From: an uncultured Chloroflexota bacterium
Lineage (GTDB): Bacteria > Chloroflexota > Dehalococcoidia > UBA3495
Direction of reading: 5' to 3'
NCBI GenBank assembly: GCA_913052545.1
Contig: CAJXEF010000072.1
Location: 1-10,305 of the forward strand
DNA length: 10,305 nt
The notes beneath the pieces are model-generated. The model made no database searches and was not told the DNA's origin. It saw nothing but the letters and a program-made list of their open reading frames with translations. The stretch's first letter is position 1. Every line of letters starts with the position of its first letter. Shown here piece by piece: positions 1 to 5,595 of this stretch. A program made the translations under genes and the position numbers.

Positions 1-2
1 TT

Positions 3-107
3 GATCTTGATAATGGAATAACTCGTAAACCGGCATTTGACTGGGTTGAGTCTTTCCCTAATGATAGGCTTGACGCCTCTCATTCTAGCCGTAGATGTAG
101 ATACTAA
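3..107 (+). CDS. C-terminal tail of an unidentified upstream gene (partial, 5' end outside window)
   Basis: The third forward frame is open from the window edge to TAA at 105-107, while the other two forward frames stop within the first 21 bases. The 34 residues read plausibly as a protein end (for example FDWVESFPNDRLD, then a basic tail with SSRRCRY). I do not recognise the family and the piece is too short to assign. It lies just upstream of the promoter of the sulfurtransferase gene. It may instead be a chance open stretch at the edge, since 34 codons is weak evidence. Confidence 0.3.
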   Translation, partial: DLDNGITRKPAFDWVESFPNDRLDASHSSRRCRY

Positions 108-126
108 CAAGTTAAGGATCACTTAA

Positions 127-155
127 TTGACCGCTATGTTTTGGTGTCCTAGAAT
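127..155 (+). promoter_or_regulatory. Sigma-70-type promoter for the sulfurtransferase gene
   Basis: A -35 box TTGACC (127-132, 5 of 6 to consensus) is separated by exactly 17 bases from a -10 box TAGAAT (150-155, 5 of 6). Transcription would start near 162, giving a leader of about 40 nt before the ATG at 202. The leader holds the Shine-Dalgarno-like GGAGAG at 193-198. The position between the end of the upstream frame and the gene start supports it. There is no experimental evidence. Confidence 0.55.
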
Positions 156-201
156 TGCCTGACTAAAATCCTTTGTTTTTTGACACGCCCATGGAGAGTT
201 T

Positions 202-1032
202 ATGACGTTGAACAGCGAATTTGCACACCCCGAATATTTGGTTGATGCTGAATGGGTTGACATGCATAAAGGTGATCCGAGCGTGATCGTTGTGGATTCA
301 GATGTGCCAGAAGGGTACAGGCGAGGCCATATTCCTGGATCTGTGATGGTGCCAGATAATTGGGAAAAGGATCCCGATACCGACCGGATTCATATCATGA
401 ATCCGAAACAATTCGCTTCTATGTGCGAGAGCCTAGGGATTGGTGACAAGAGCGAAGTAGTTGCTTATGACGGTTCTCAAAGCCTCTATGCCGCAAGGTT
501 GTGGTGGTCATTAATTTACTACGGACATCGGAAAGTAAAAGTATTGGACGGTGGATGGCGCCGATGGGTATTTGAAGGGAGAACAATTAGTTTTGATAGG
601 GCGGAAAAGGCTAGCGGTACTACATTCACCCCGAAAAGCGACGATTCAGTTATCGCTGGAGTAGATGAGCTCAAAAGAGCGTGTCATATGGAAGATGCTG
701 TTATTTGGGATGTCCGTAGCAGGGGTGAGTACGATGGTTCTAATAGTGAGGACAACAGGCGAGCGGGACATATCCCAGGTGCAGTTAATCTAGAATGGTT
801 CAACGTTGTTGATAGGCATTCCCACAAATTCAAAGACCCAAAAGAGATTAGGAAAATATTAGAAGACGGGGGGATAACCCCCGATAAGCCTATCTATTCT
901 TATTGACAAGGAGGCATCCGTGCGGCGCACGGGATGTTCGTCCTGAGCCTACTTGGCTATCGGAGGGTGAAAAACTATGATGGCTCAATGGCTGAATGGG
1001 CTAATCGGGATGACACTCCCTTGGATTTATAG
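202..1032 (+). CDS. Selenocysteine-containing rhodanese / thiosulfate (3-mercaptopyruvate) sulfurtransferase, TGA read through
   Basis: This is a tandem-rhodanese sulfurtransferase, a family that moves a sulfane sulfur from thiosulfate or 3-mercaptopyruvate to a thiophilic acceptor. Domain 1 (about residues 10-130) has the inactive-type core, with VVAYDGSQSLYAARLWW and LDGGWRRW. Domain 2 (about 150-270) has WDVRSRGEY and GHIPGAVNLEW. The normal catalytic loop is Tyr-Cys-Gln-Gly-Gly; here it reads Tyr-TGA-Gln-Gly-Gly (TGA at 904-906, residue 235). The frame continues with GIRAAHGMFVLSLLGY and NYDGSMAEWANRDD, the expected family C-terminus, to TAG at 1030-1032. The total is 276 residues, normal for the family; stopping at the TGA would leave 234 without an active site. 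The start is ATG with GGAGAG at 193-198. A SECIS-like hairpin follows the TGA. The alternative is a recent Cys-to-TGA nonsense mutation, which the intact downstream frame and hairpin argue against. Confidence 0.88.
909..944 (+). promoter_or_regulatory. Candidate bacterial SECIS element (selenocysteine insertion hairpin) in the coding sequence
   Basis: The upper stem pairs CATCC-GTGC (915-923) with GCAC-G-GGATG (927-936), nine pairs with one bulged G at 931, closing a GGC loop at 924-926. The lower stem can extend with G913-C939, a G914-U938 wobble and AGGA (909-912) with TCCT (941-944), leaving G940 and U937 bulged. The loop begins 17 nt after the TGA, and its first two bases are G. As I know them, the published bacterial SECIS constraints are a loop 16-37 nt from UGA, a short loop and a G in its first two positions. 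Wobble positions of 13 codons across and just after the hairpin (910-948) are G/C in 11, unlike the surrounding gene, consistent with selection on RNA structure. SelB binding is inferred. Confidence 0.75.
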
Positions 1033-1095
1033 GCTGAACGCACATCGTAGTCAGGAAATTCAATTATCTGGAGAGTGGTAATAACTATATTTAGA

Positions 1096-2232
1096 TCACT
1101 CCCTTAACAATTGTCTGGCGATAGTCTGACGTTGGATTTCTGATGTTCCTTCATAGATTGTTAGAGCTCGTATTTCCCTATAAAGTCTTTCTATACGGTT
1201 TCCTTTTTGGAGTCCTGCTCCTCCATGAATTTGTAGCGATTCGTTAACTATCCTAGATGCGGCTTCTGTGGCAAAAAGCTTGGCGAACGAGGCCTCTTTG
1301 ATGATTGTTTCTTGCCCGGAATCTTTTAACCAGGCTGCACGGTAGTTCAATAGGCGAGCGGCGTCGAGAGATACCGCCATATCTGCAAGCTTGAACTGGT
1401 TTACCTGAAAATCACTGATTGATTGACCGAAAGCTTTCCGATTACGGCTGTAATTCAAAGCAGCTTCATAGGCAGCTTGCCCCATACCCACTGCAGCGGC
1501 TCCGACGGTTGTTCTGAATGTGTCAAGGGTTCCCAAAGCTAACCTTATCCCTTGCCCGGGTTCTCCTATTATGTTGGTATAGGGGATCCGGCAGTTAGTG
1601 AATATGGGTTCTCCAATGGGATGAGCAGCCATCAGTTCCATCTGGATCGAATCATCGAATCCTGGAGTCCCCTTCTCTACTATAAAAGCCGATATCCCTC
1701 TGCTTCCTGCGGTCGGATCAGTCTTGGCAAAAACAGTGTATGTATTTGCGTCACCGGCCTGACTGATAAATTTCTTGGATCCATTTAAGACCCATTCGTC
1801 ATCTTCTCTGGTAGCTTCGGTGAGCATATTGATGACATCTGATCCGGCGTGCGGCTCAGTAAGGGCAAAAGCAGCAATGGCACTTCCTGCCGCGATATCG
1901 GGAAGGTATTTATTTTTTTGATCAATGGTCCCTCCCAGGGATATGGGATAGCTACCGAGACCTTGCATAATGAAATTGGTATCAGCTTGAGCTGATATCC
2001 GGGCCAATTCCTCCCGGATTATACAGAGATTAGTCACTTTTATATCGTACCCACCATGTTCTTTTGGTACTGTGTATTTAAGCAAACCCGATCTGGCTAG
2101 TATCTCCATGAGACCCTTGTGAACTCTGTTGGATTCATCGGCTTCGTGGGCTATGGGTTCGATACTAGTTTCTGCTAGATGTTTGACTTCTTTCTGAAGT
2201 AATTGTTCTTCTGGAGTAAAGCTAAAATCCAT
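1096..2232 (-). CDS. Acyl-CoA dehydrogenase family flavoprotein
   Basis: This cytosolic FAD enzyme would introduce an alpha,beta double bond into an acyl-CoA and pass electrons to electron-transfer flavoprotein. The 378 residues are the normal length. The N-terminal helical domain begins MDFSFTPEEQ. FALTEPHAGSD (about 122-132) is the flavin/substrate segment, RKAFGQSISDFQ lies near 266, QIHGGAG at 334-340, and IYEGTSEIQR at 359-368 carries the likely catalytic base Glu361. The frame is open further upstream to 2358, but that stretch overlaps the SDR gene. ATG at 2232 is preceded by AGGAG and begins at the family's usual N-terminus. The gene follows the SDR gene by 8 bp, so the two are probably co-transcribed, with the ribosome site next to the SDR stop. 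It ends in TGA. The acyl substrate (short-chain, branched or other) cannot be told. Confidence 0.93.
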   Translation of the reverse strand: MDFSFTPEEQLLQKEVKHLAETSIEPIAHEADESNRVHKGLMEILARSGLLKYTVPKEHGGYDIKVTNLCIIREELARISAQADTNFIMQGLGSYPISLGGTIDQKNKYLPDIAAGSAIAAFALTEPHAGSDVINMLTEATREDDEWVLNGSKKFISQAGDANTYTVFAKTDPTAGSRGISAFIVEKGTPGFDDSIQMELMAAHPIGEPIFTNCRIPYTNIIGEPGQGIRLALGTLDTFRTTVGAAAVGMGQAAYEAALNYSRNRKAFGQSISDFQVNQFKLADMAVSLDAARLLNYRAAWLKDSGQETIIKEASFAKLFATEAASRIVNESLQIHGGAGLQKGNRIERLYREIRALTIYEGTSEIQRQTIARQLLRE

Positions 2233-2240
2233 TGTGTCTC

Positions 2241-3029
2241 CTAGAGGTGTAACCTTCTTACCAATTCCTCGTCTGTGACTGTGGCTCCGCTCATGCTTTG
2301 ACCTGTCTGGTTGGCTAAAAAGATCGCTGCTTTCACCATATACTCTGGGCTGACCCAATTAGAGAAGTCAGCATCAGGGCGTTGAGTTACGAAACCTTCA
2401 GTAAGAACTGGTCGTAAGGGTTTTAGAATATTAACGGCTATGTTGTGGTGTCCTAATTCAGTAGCGAGACCCCAACTGAATCTTTCTAATCCGGCTTTTG
2501 CTGATCCATATGCTTGCCCGAGTAAGGCTATATCTGCCTGTTCATCTGTTTCAGTAGTTGATGAAAAAATATGGGTTGCTGCATGAGATGAAATATTTAT
2601 TATGCTTCCGCGTCCTTGTTCCATCATAGAGGGGATTACGGCTTTACAGCAGATAAACGGTGCTCTTAAATTGATGTCCATTACCAAATCCCATTCTTTG
2701 ATTGAAGATTCGTGAATGGTTCGATAGCTCCCTACTCCGGCGTTGTTCACTAGAATATCGATCTTTCCATAGGTGTCTAGAGTCTTTTGCACCATCGAAT
2801 ATATGCTAGCTTCATCCCGTACGTTGCAGCCGATTGCTAATGCTTGACCACCATCAGTTTGAATCTCAGCTACTGTACTGTGGATGTTGCCGGGCACGCT
2901 GTCACGCTCTGTTTCCGACCTGGCGGCGACAACTACAGATGCACCTTCTTTGGCGAATCCCAATGCAATCGCTTTACCAATCCCACGGCTTGCCCCTGTC
3001 ACGATCGCTACCTTACTTTGAATAGACAA
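2241..3029 (-). CDS. Short-chain dehydrogenase/reductase (SDR), classical type, TTG start
   Basis: This NAD(P)-dependent oxidoreductase has a Rossmann fold of 262 residues. Visible motifs are the cofactor loop TGASRGIG (11-18), NNAG (95-98), Ser147/148 in NISSHAA, and the catalytic pair Tyr174 and Lys178 in YGSAK. AARS after the second strand, with a basic residue, hints at NADP(H) preference. About 26 residues separate the catalytic Ser and Tyr, roughly twice the usual spacing, so there is an insertion around TTETDEQADIALLG that may shape the substrate site. The TTG start at 3029 is chosen because GGAGG lies 6 bases upstream and the protein then begins SIQSKVAIVTG, the classical N-terminus. 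The open frame reaches 3110, but the extra 27 residues are not SDR-like and overlap the promoter/operator region. The gene is probably first in an operon with the acyl-CoA dehydrogenase and might act on a hydroxyacyl-CoA or ketoacyl-CoA; that is inference. Confidence 0.9.
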   Translation of the reverse strand: MSIQSKVAIVTGASRGIGKAIALGFAKEGASVVVAARSETERDSVPGNIHSTVAEIQTDGGQALAIGCNVRDEASIYSMVQKTLDTYGKIDILVNNAGVGSYRTIHESSIKEWDLVMDINLRAPFICCKAVIPSMMEQGRGSIINISSHAATHIFSSTTETDEQADIALLGQAYGSAKAGLERFSWGLATELGHHNIAVNILKPLRPVLTEGFVTQRPDADFSNWVSPEYMVKAAIFLANQTGQSMSGATVTDEELVRRLHL

Positions 3030-3035
3030 TCTTTG

Positions 3036-3040
3036 CCTCC
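3036..3040 (-). promoter_or_regulatory. Ribosome binding site fixing the TTG start of the SDR gene
   Basis: On the minus strand GGAGG sits 6 bases before TTG (3029-3027). It is the only strong Shine-Dalgarno match near the start of the SDR homology and overrides the longer ATG frame beginning at 3110. Confidence 0.7.
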
Positions 3041-3096
3041 GAACATTTAAGTAACTTGAATAGGTTTCAGATTTCCATTCAATCGGTTTGGAGAAG

Positions 3097-3113
3097 GTCT
3101 TGAAATACAAGAC
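3097..3113. promoter_or_regulatory. Perfect 17-bp dyad, candidate operator for the SDR/acyl-CoA dehydrogenase operon
   Basis: GTCTTG-AAATA-CAAGAC is a perfect inverted repeat with 6-bp arms and a 5-bp spacer. It lies where transcription from the minus-strand promoter at 3148-3120 would begin, a typical repressor site. TTG-N5-CAA-type dyads resemble some GntR-family operators, but no regulator gene is in the window and the family assignment is speculative. Confidence 0.4.
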
Positions 3114-3119
3114 TTCGAA

Positions 3120-3148
3120 AATGTACGTGTTGCCACGAGTTTGGTCAA
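3120..3148 (-). promoter_or_regulatory. Candidate sigma-70 promoter for the SDR/acyl-CoA dehydrogenase operon
   Basis: On the minus strand TTGACC (3148-3143, 5 of 6) is 17 bases from TACATT (3125-3120, 4 of 6). The predicted start near 3113 falls at the edge of the dyad 3097-3113. A small inverted repeat CGTG-N4-CACG lies in the spacer (3126-3137). It gives a leader of about 84 nt. Confidence 0.4.
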
Positions 3149-3189
3149 GAGTGTTTCTAGGCCGTCAGTCGATGTCCTACTTGATTTGC

Positions 3190-3218
3190 TTGCCAAGAAA
3201 AATCCGCTGTACTACTAT
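3190..3218 (+). promoter_or_regulatory. Candidate promoter for the coxS-coxM-coxG-like cluster
   Basis: TTGCCA (3190-3195, 5 of 6) and TACTAT (3213-3218, 4 of 6) are 17 bases apart, in the divergent intergenic region 3030-3268. The predicted start is near 3225, about 45 nt before the ATG at 3269. The -10 box is a modest match. Confidence 0.35.
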
Positions 3219-3268
3219 GAGCGAGGTGATACTGATTAGCTTGTATGGTTAGTATGGAGATGATAGGT

Positions 3269-3748
3269 ATGAACGAGATCATTCATCTAAAAGTTAATGG
3301 CACCGAACATGAATTAGAAGTGCCAGCTCGGAGATTATTAGTCGATTGCCTACGTTACGACATAGGGCTTACTGGTACAAAGGAGGGATGTAGTGTCGGG
3401 GTGTGTGGTGCCTGTACGGTATTGATTGACGGGGAAATGGCGGCCTCTTGTATTACCTTGGCTGTAGCTGCCGATGGATTGGATATCACAACTATAGAAG
3501 GATTGGCTAACGGGAAGGAACTACATCCTATACAACAATCATTTATTGATCATGGTGGTTTCCAATGCGGTATCTGTACACCTGGTCAAATAATGGCTGC
3601 TAAGGCTTTGTTGGATGTAAATCCAGATCCCACCGAGGACGAGGTTAAAGAGTGGATGATGGGAAACTTGTGTAGGTGTACTGGGTATTACAAGATATTG
3701 GAGTCCGTTATGGAAGCCGTTAAGCCTACTCAGGATGTAAATAAATGA
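3269..3748 (+). CDS. CoxS-type [2Fe-2S] subunit of a xanthine/CO-dehydrogenase-family molybdenum hydroxylase
   Basis: This small subunit carries two [2Fe-2S] clusters that relay electrons from a molybdenum site to FAD. At 159 residues it has the usual length. The N-terminal plant-ferredoxin domain has Cys41, Cys46, Cys49 and Cys61 (GCSVGVCGACTV). The C-terminal helical domain has Cys100 and Cys103 (CGICTPGQ) and Cys135 and Cys137 (GNLCRCTGYY). All eight ligands are present. The ATG at 3269 is chosen because GGAG lies 9 bases upstream and the protein begins at the family N-terminus; three earlier in-frame ATGs (3245, 3254, 3260) lack a well-placed site. Its TGA stop overlaps the next ATG (ATGA at 3745-3748), indicating translational coupling. 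The name CoxS is by family; sequence alone does not separate CO, nicotinate, xanthine or other hydroxylases. Confidence 0.93.
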   Translation: MNEIIHLKVNGTEHELEVPARRLLVDCLRYDIGLTGTKEGCSVGVCGACTVLIDGEMAASCITLAVAADGLDITTIEGLANGKELHPIQQSFIDHGGFQCGICTPGQIMAAKALLDVNPDPTEDEVKEWMMGNLCRCTGYYKILESVMEAVKPTQDVNK

Positions 3749-4614
3749 TCGATTTTCAATACCATACGCCAAATACCCTGGAAGAAGTTTTTGATTTATT
3801 GAACACATACGGTGAAGATGCTCGGGTTATGGCCGGTGGGACGGCTTTAGTTATCCAAATGAAACAAAGATTGCTACAGCCTGAGCATGTCATAAATTTG
3901 CGAAAAATTTCGGGACTCTCAGGTATAAACAAATCGGAGGATGGAATTCAGATAGGCTCTCTTTGCACACAGAGAGCTGTAGAAACGGATCCTCTGGTTT
4001 CTGAGATTGTTCCTTTGGTAGCAAATGCCTACGGTCGTATAGCGACCCCGCGGATTCGTCATATGGCTACGGTTGGCGGTGGATTAGTACATGGTGATCC
4101 GAGTCAGGATCCTCCTCCTAGCCTTATTGCATTAGGGGCACGCGTAATTTTGACCTCCGATAGTGGGGAACGTGAATTAATGCTTGAAGATTTCTATCTT
4201 GATTACTATGAGACTGATGTCAGGGAAGGCGAGGTATTAACGGCTTTGATTGTGCCTGCTGCGCCGATCGGATCTGGAACAGCCTATCTAAAATTCTTGC
4301 CTAGGACAGCAGATGATTACGCTACGGTATCAGCGGCCGCAGTGGTTTGCAGAGCAAGTGATAATACGTGTGAAGATTTGAAACTGGTATTGGGATCTGT
4401 TGGAGTTACTCCTATCAGGGCGGCTGAAGCGGAACAACGTTTGATAGGAAAATCATTGACAGACGAAAATATCCGAGCAGCAGTGGCAACAGTTAAAGAC
4501 GTTGTGGATCCGCTAGAGGATTACCGTGGCTCGGCGGACTACAAACGAGATATGGCGGAAGTATTCGCAAGAAGAGCCATTGAGAGAGCGGTCGAGGACA
4601 TTGTAGATATCTAA
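3745..4614 (+). CDS. CoxM-type FAD-binding subunit of a xanthine/CO-dehydrogenase-family enzyme
   Basis: This 289-residue subunit would bind FAD and pass electrons from the CoxS-type clusters to a quinone or other acceptor. FAD motifs are AGGTALV (30-36) and ATVGGGLVHGDPSQDPP (108-124), corresponding to the family's AGG and TIGG segments. The C-terminal CO-dehydrogenase flavoprotein domain follows, with the FLPRTADDYATVSAAAVV segment near 190 and ending in FARRAIERAVEDI. The length is normal. The start overlaps the coxS-type stop by 4 bp. In known systems these two subunits function only with a large molybdopterin subunit of about 780 residues, which is not present here, so the complete enzyme needs a gene elsewhere. 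Confidence 0.92.
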   Translation: MIDFQYHTPNTLEEVFDLLNTYGEDARVMAGGTALVIQMKQRLLQPEHVINLRKISGLSGINKSEDGIQIGSLCTQRAVETDPLVSEIVPLVANAYGRIATPRIRHMATVGGGLVHGDPSQDPPPSLIALGARVILTSDSGERELMLEDFYLDYYETDVREGEVLTALIVPAAPIGSGTAYLKFLPRTADDYATVSAAAVVCRASDNTCEDLKLVLGSVGVTPIRAAEAEQRLIGKSLTDENIRAAVATVKDVVDPLEDYRGSADYKRDMAEVFARRAIERAVEDIVDI

Positions 4615-4639
4615 ACTAGTGTCGTTTGAGGATTAGCTA

Positions 4640-5092
4640 ATGAAGTTGGAAAACCGGTGTGTGGTGCCAGCCAACATCCAGAAGACTTGGGATTTGATCA
4701 TGGATATCCCTCGTGTAGCGACATGTGTTCCGGGGATGCAGGAGATAACTGTAGATGAAGATGGGAACTATCAAGCGAGTCTCAGAGTCAAAGTCGGGCC
4801 GATGGGTCTAACTTTATCGGGATCATTGCATATCGTTGAACAGGATTCATCGGGTAAAGAGGCCCGGTTTTTGATCGAGGCATCAGATCGCCGCGTTGGT
4901 GGTGCCCTGAGAGCTGACCTAGTGATGCAATTAGTGCAACAAGAAGAAGACCAAACCGAAGTGGTTCTAAATACTGACACTACGTTCATCGGCAAATTAG
5001 GTGAGTTGGGGCAACCTATTATCAGAAGGAAGGCTAATAATACCATGCAAGAATTTGCCGATAATCTATCGAAGAAAGTAAATCAATCCTAG
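4640..5092 (+). CDS. CoxG-like SRPBCC-fold protein (CO dehydrogenase subunit G family)
   Basis: This 150-residue protein of the CoxG family has the START/SRPBCC ligand-binding fold. CoxG is linked to membrane recruitment of CO dehydrogenase and, in studied actinobacteria, to quinone handling. Homologues here are identified by the N-terminal segment PANIQKTWDLIMDIPRVATCVPG and the C-terminal segment GKLGELGQPIIRRKANNTMQ. There is no long C-terminal hydrophobic anchor, unlike longer CoxG proteins, so it ends soon after the fold. ATG at 4640 has GAGG at 4628-4631. It lies 25 bp after the CoxM-type gene and is followed by a terminator, so it is probably the last gene of the operon. Its exact ligand is unknown. 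Confidence 0.88.
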   Translation: MKLENRCVVPANIQKTWDLIMDIPRVATCVPGMQEITVDEDGNYQASLRVKVGPMGLTLSGSLHIVEQDSSGKEARFLIEASDRRVGGALRADLVMQLVQQEEDQTEVVLNTDTTFIGKLGELGQPIIRRKANNTMQEFADNLSKKVNQS

Positions 5093-5126
5093 GCTAACTA
5101 ATTTCAAATTCAAGCTTTAGACTATG

Positions 5127-5160
5127 AGGAGCGGGCGAGAATGGTCCGCTCCTGATTTTT
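5127..5160 (+). terminator. Rho-independent terminator after the coxS-coxM-coxG-like cluster
   Basis: AGGAGCGG (5127-5134) pairs perfectly with CCGCTCCT (5146-5153), an 8-bp GC-rich stem with an 11-base loop, followed by GATTTTTGTT. It lies 34 bp past the CoxG-like stop and marks the operon end on the plus strand. Confidence 0.8.
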
Positions 5161-5247
5161 GTTGGTGCTTATGGGCAAGATTGCCCGAAATACATACTTA
5201 TCCATTGAAGTTAATCCTTAGACATCAGGAGTCAGTCGATTCTGAGC

Positions 5248-5439
5248 ATGCTCACAATTTTTATATTGTTTATATTGAGCCACCACGGAGAGGCGGATCC
5301 AGAACTATTAATATGGATTAAAGACTTACTTGACCAGATGGTTGGAATGTCACCATGGACGATTGTTATAGCGATAGGGTTGGTTCTGATCGCTATCCCG
5401 ATTGGGGTTACGGCGTTATTTCTTTTTCAGCGCAGATGA
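5248..5439 (+). CDS. Small single- or double-pass membrane protein, unknown function
   Basis: A 63-residue reading frame. The N-terminus (about residues 1-10, MLTIFILFIL) is hydrophobic. An acidic/amphipathic middle (EADPELLIWIKDLLDQM) follows, then a strong transmembrane segment at about 36-60 (TIVIAIGLVLIAIPIGVTAL), ending in FQRR, which suits a cytoplasmic C-terminus by the positive-inside rule. I do not recognise the family. AGGAG at 5226-5230 is 17 bases before the ATG, too far for an ideal site, so the start is uncertain; the stop TGA at 5437-5439 is firm. It sits between the cluster terminator and the ThDP-enzyme gene. The hydropathy pattern argues for a real gene, but its short length leaves doubt. 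Confidence 0.5.
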   Translation: MLTIFILFILSHHGEADPELLIWIKDLLDQMVGMSPWTIVIAIGLVLIAIPIGVTALFLFQRR

Positions 5440-5470
5440 GTTCGTGGTGTTATGGGAGTAACTGCTTTGA

Positions 5471-5535
5471 TTGGTATTTACCAAACACGATGCCTATAGG
5501 CAATGATTCAATTCCTTTCATGTTGAGGGCATGCC
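5471..5535. promoter_or_regulatory. Palindrome-rich upstream region of the ThDP-enzyme gene (candidate operators)
   Basis: Within 65 bases are a 14-bp inverted repeat TTGGTA-TT-TACCAA (5471-5484), a 10-bp perfect palindrome GCCTATAGGC (5492-5501) and an 8-bp palindrome GGCATGCC (5528-5535). None is followed by a T-run, so they are not terminators. The first has TGGT and ACCA half-sites like FadR-type GntR operators but with a 4-bp rather than 3-bp spacer. Regulation of the gene at 5596 is inferred; no convincing promoter boxes were found. Confidence 0.35.
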
Positions 5536-5595
5536 ATCCTATATGCTAATTACTTGTGTTTACTGTGTCTTATCAAATAATAGTGGAGGTCTATT

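Noticed and set aside
202..906. Reading the sulfurtransferase as a 234-residue protein ending at TGA, or as a pseudogene
   Set aside because: The catalytic loop and the conserved C-terminus would be lost, yet the frame after the TGA is intact and conserved to the normal family length. The TGA replaces exactly the active-site Cys and is followed by a SECIS-like hairpin.
904..906. TGA decoded as tryptophan or glycine (alternative genetic code)
   Set aside because: TGA is a genuine terminator for four other genes in the window (acyl-CoA dehydrogenase, CoxS-type, small membrane protein, aldehyde dehydrogenase), and Trp is encoded by TGG throughout.
2233..2358. N-terminal extension of the acyl-CoA dehydrogenase by 42 residues
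   Set aside because: The extension overlaps the end of the SDR gene, is not family-like, and the ATG at 2232 has its own AGGAG site.
5173..5186. Hairpin GGGCA-AGAT-TGCCC as a second terminator
   Set aside because: The stem is only 5 bp and there is no T-run after it.
5124..5321. Open frame of 65 codons overlapping the terminator
   Set aside because: It runs through the terminator hairpin, has odd composition without domain character, and overlaps the better-supported small membrane-protein frame.
5437..5439. Second selenocysteine codon at the TGA of the small membrane protein
   Set aside because: The 19 codons that follow to the next stop show no conserved or redox-type motif, and the protein already ends sensibly in a basic tail.
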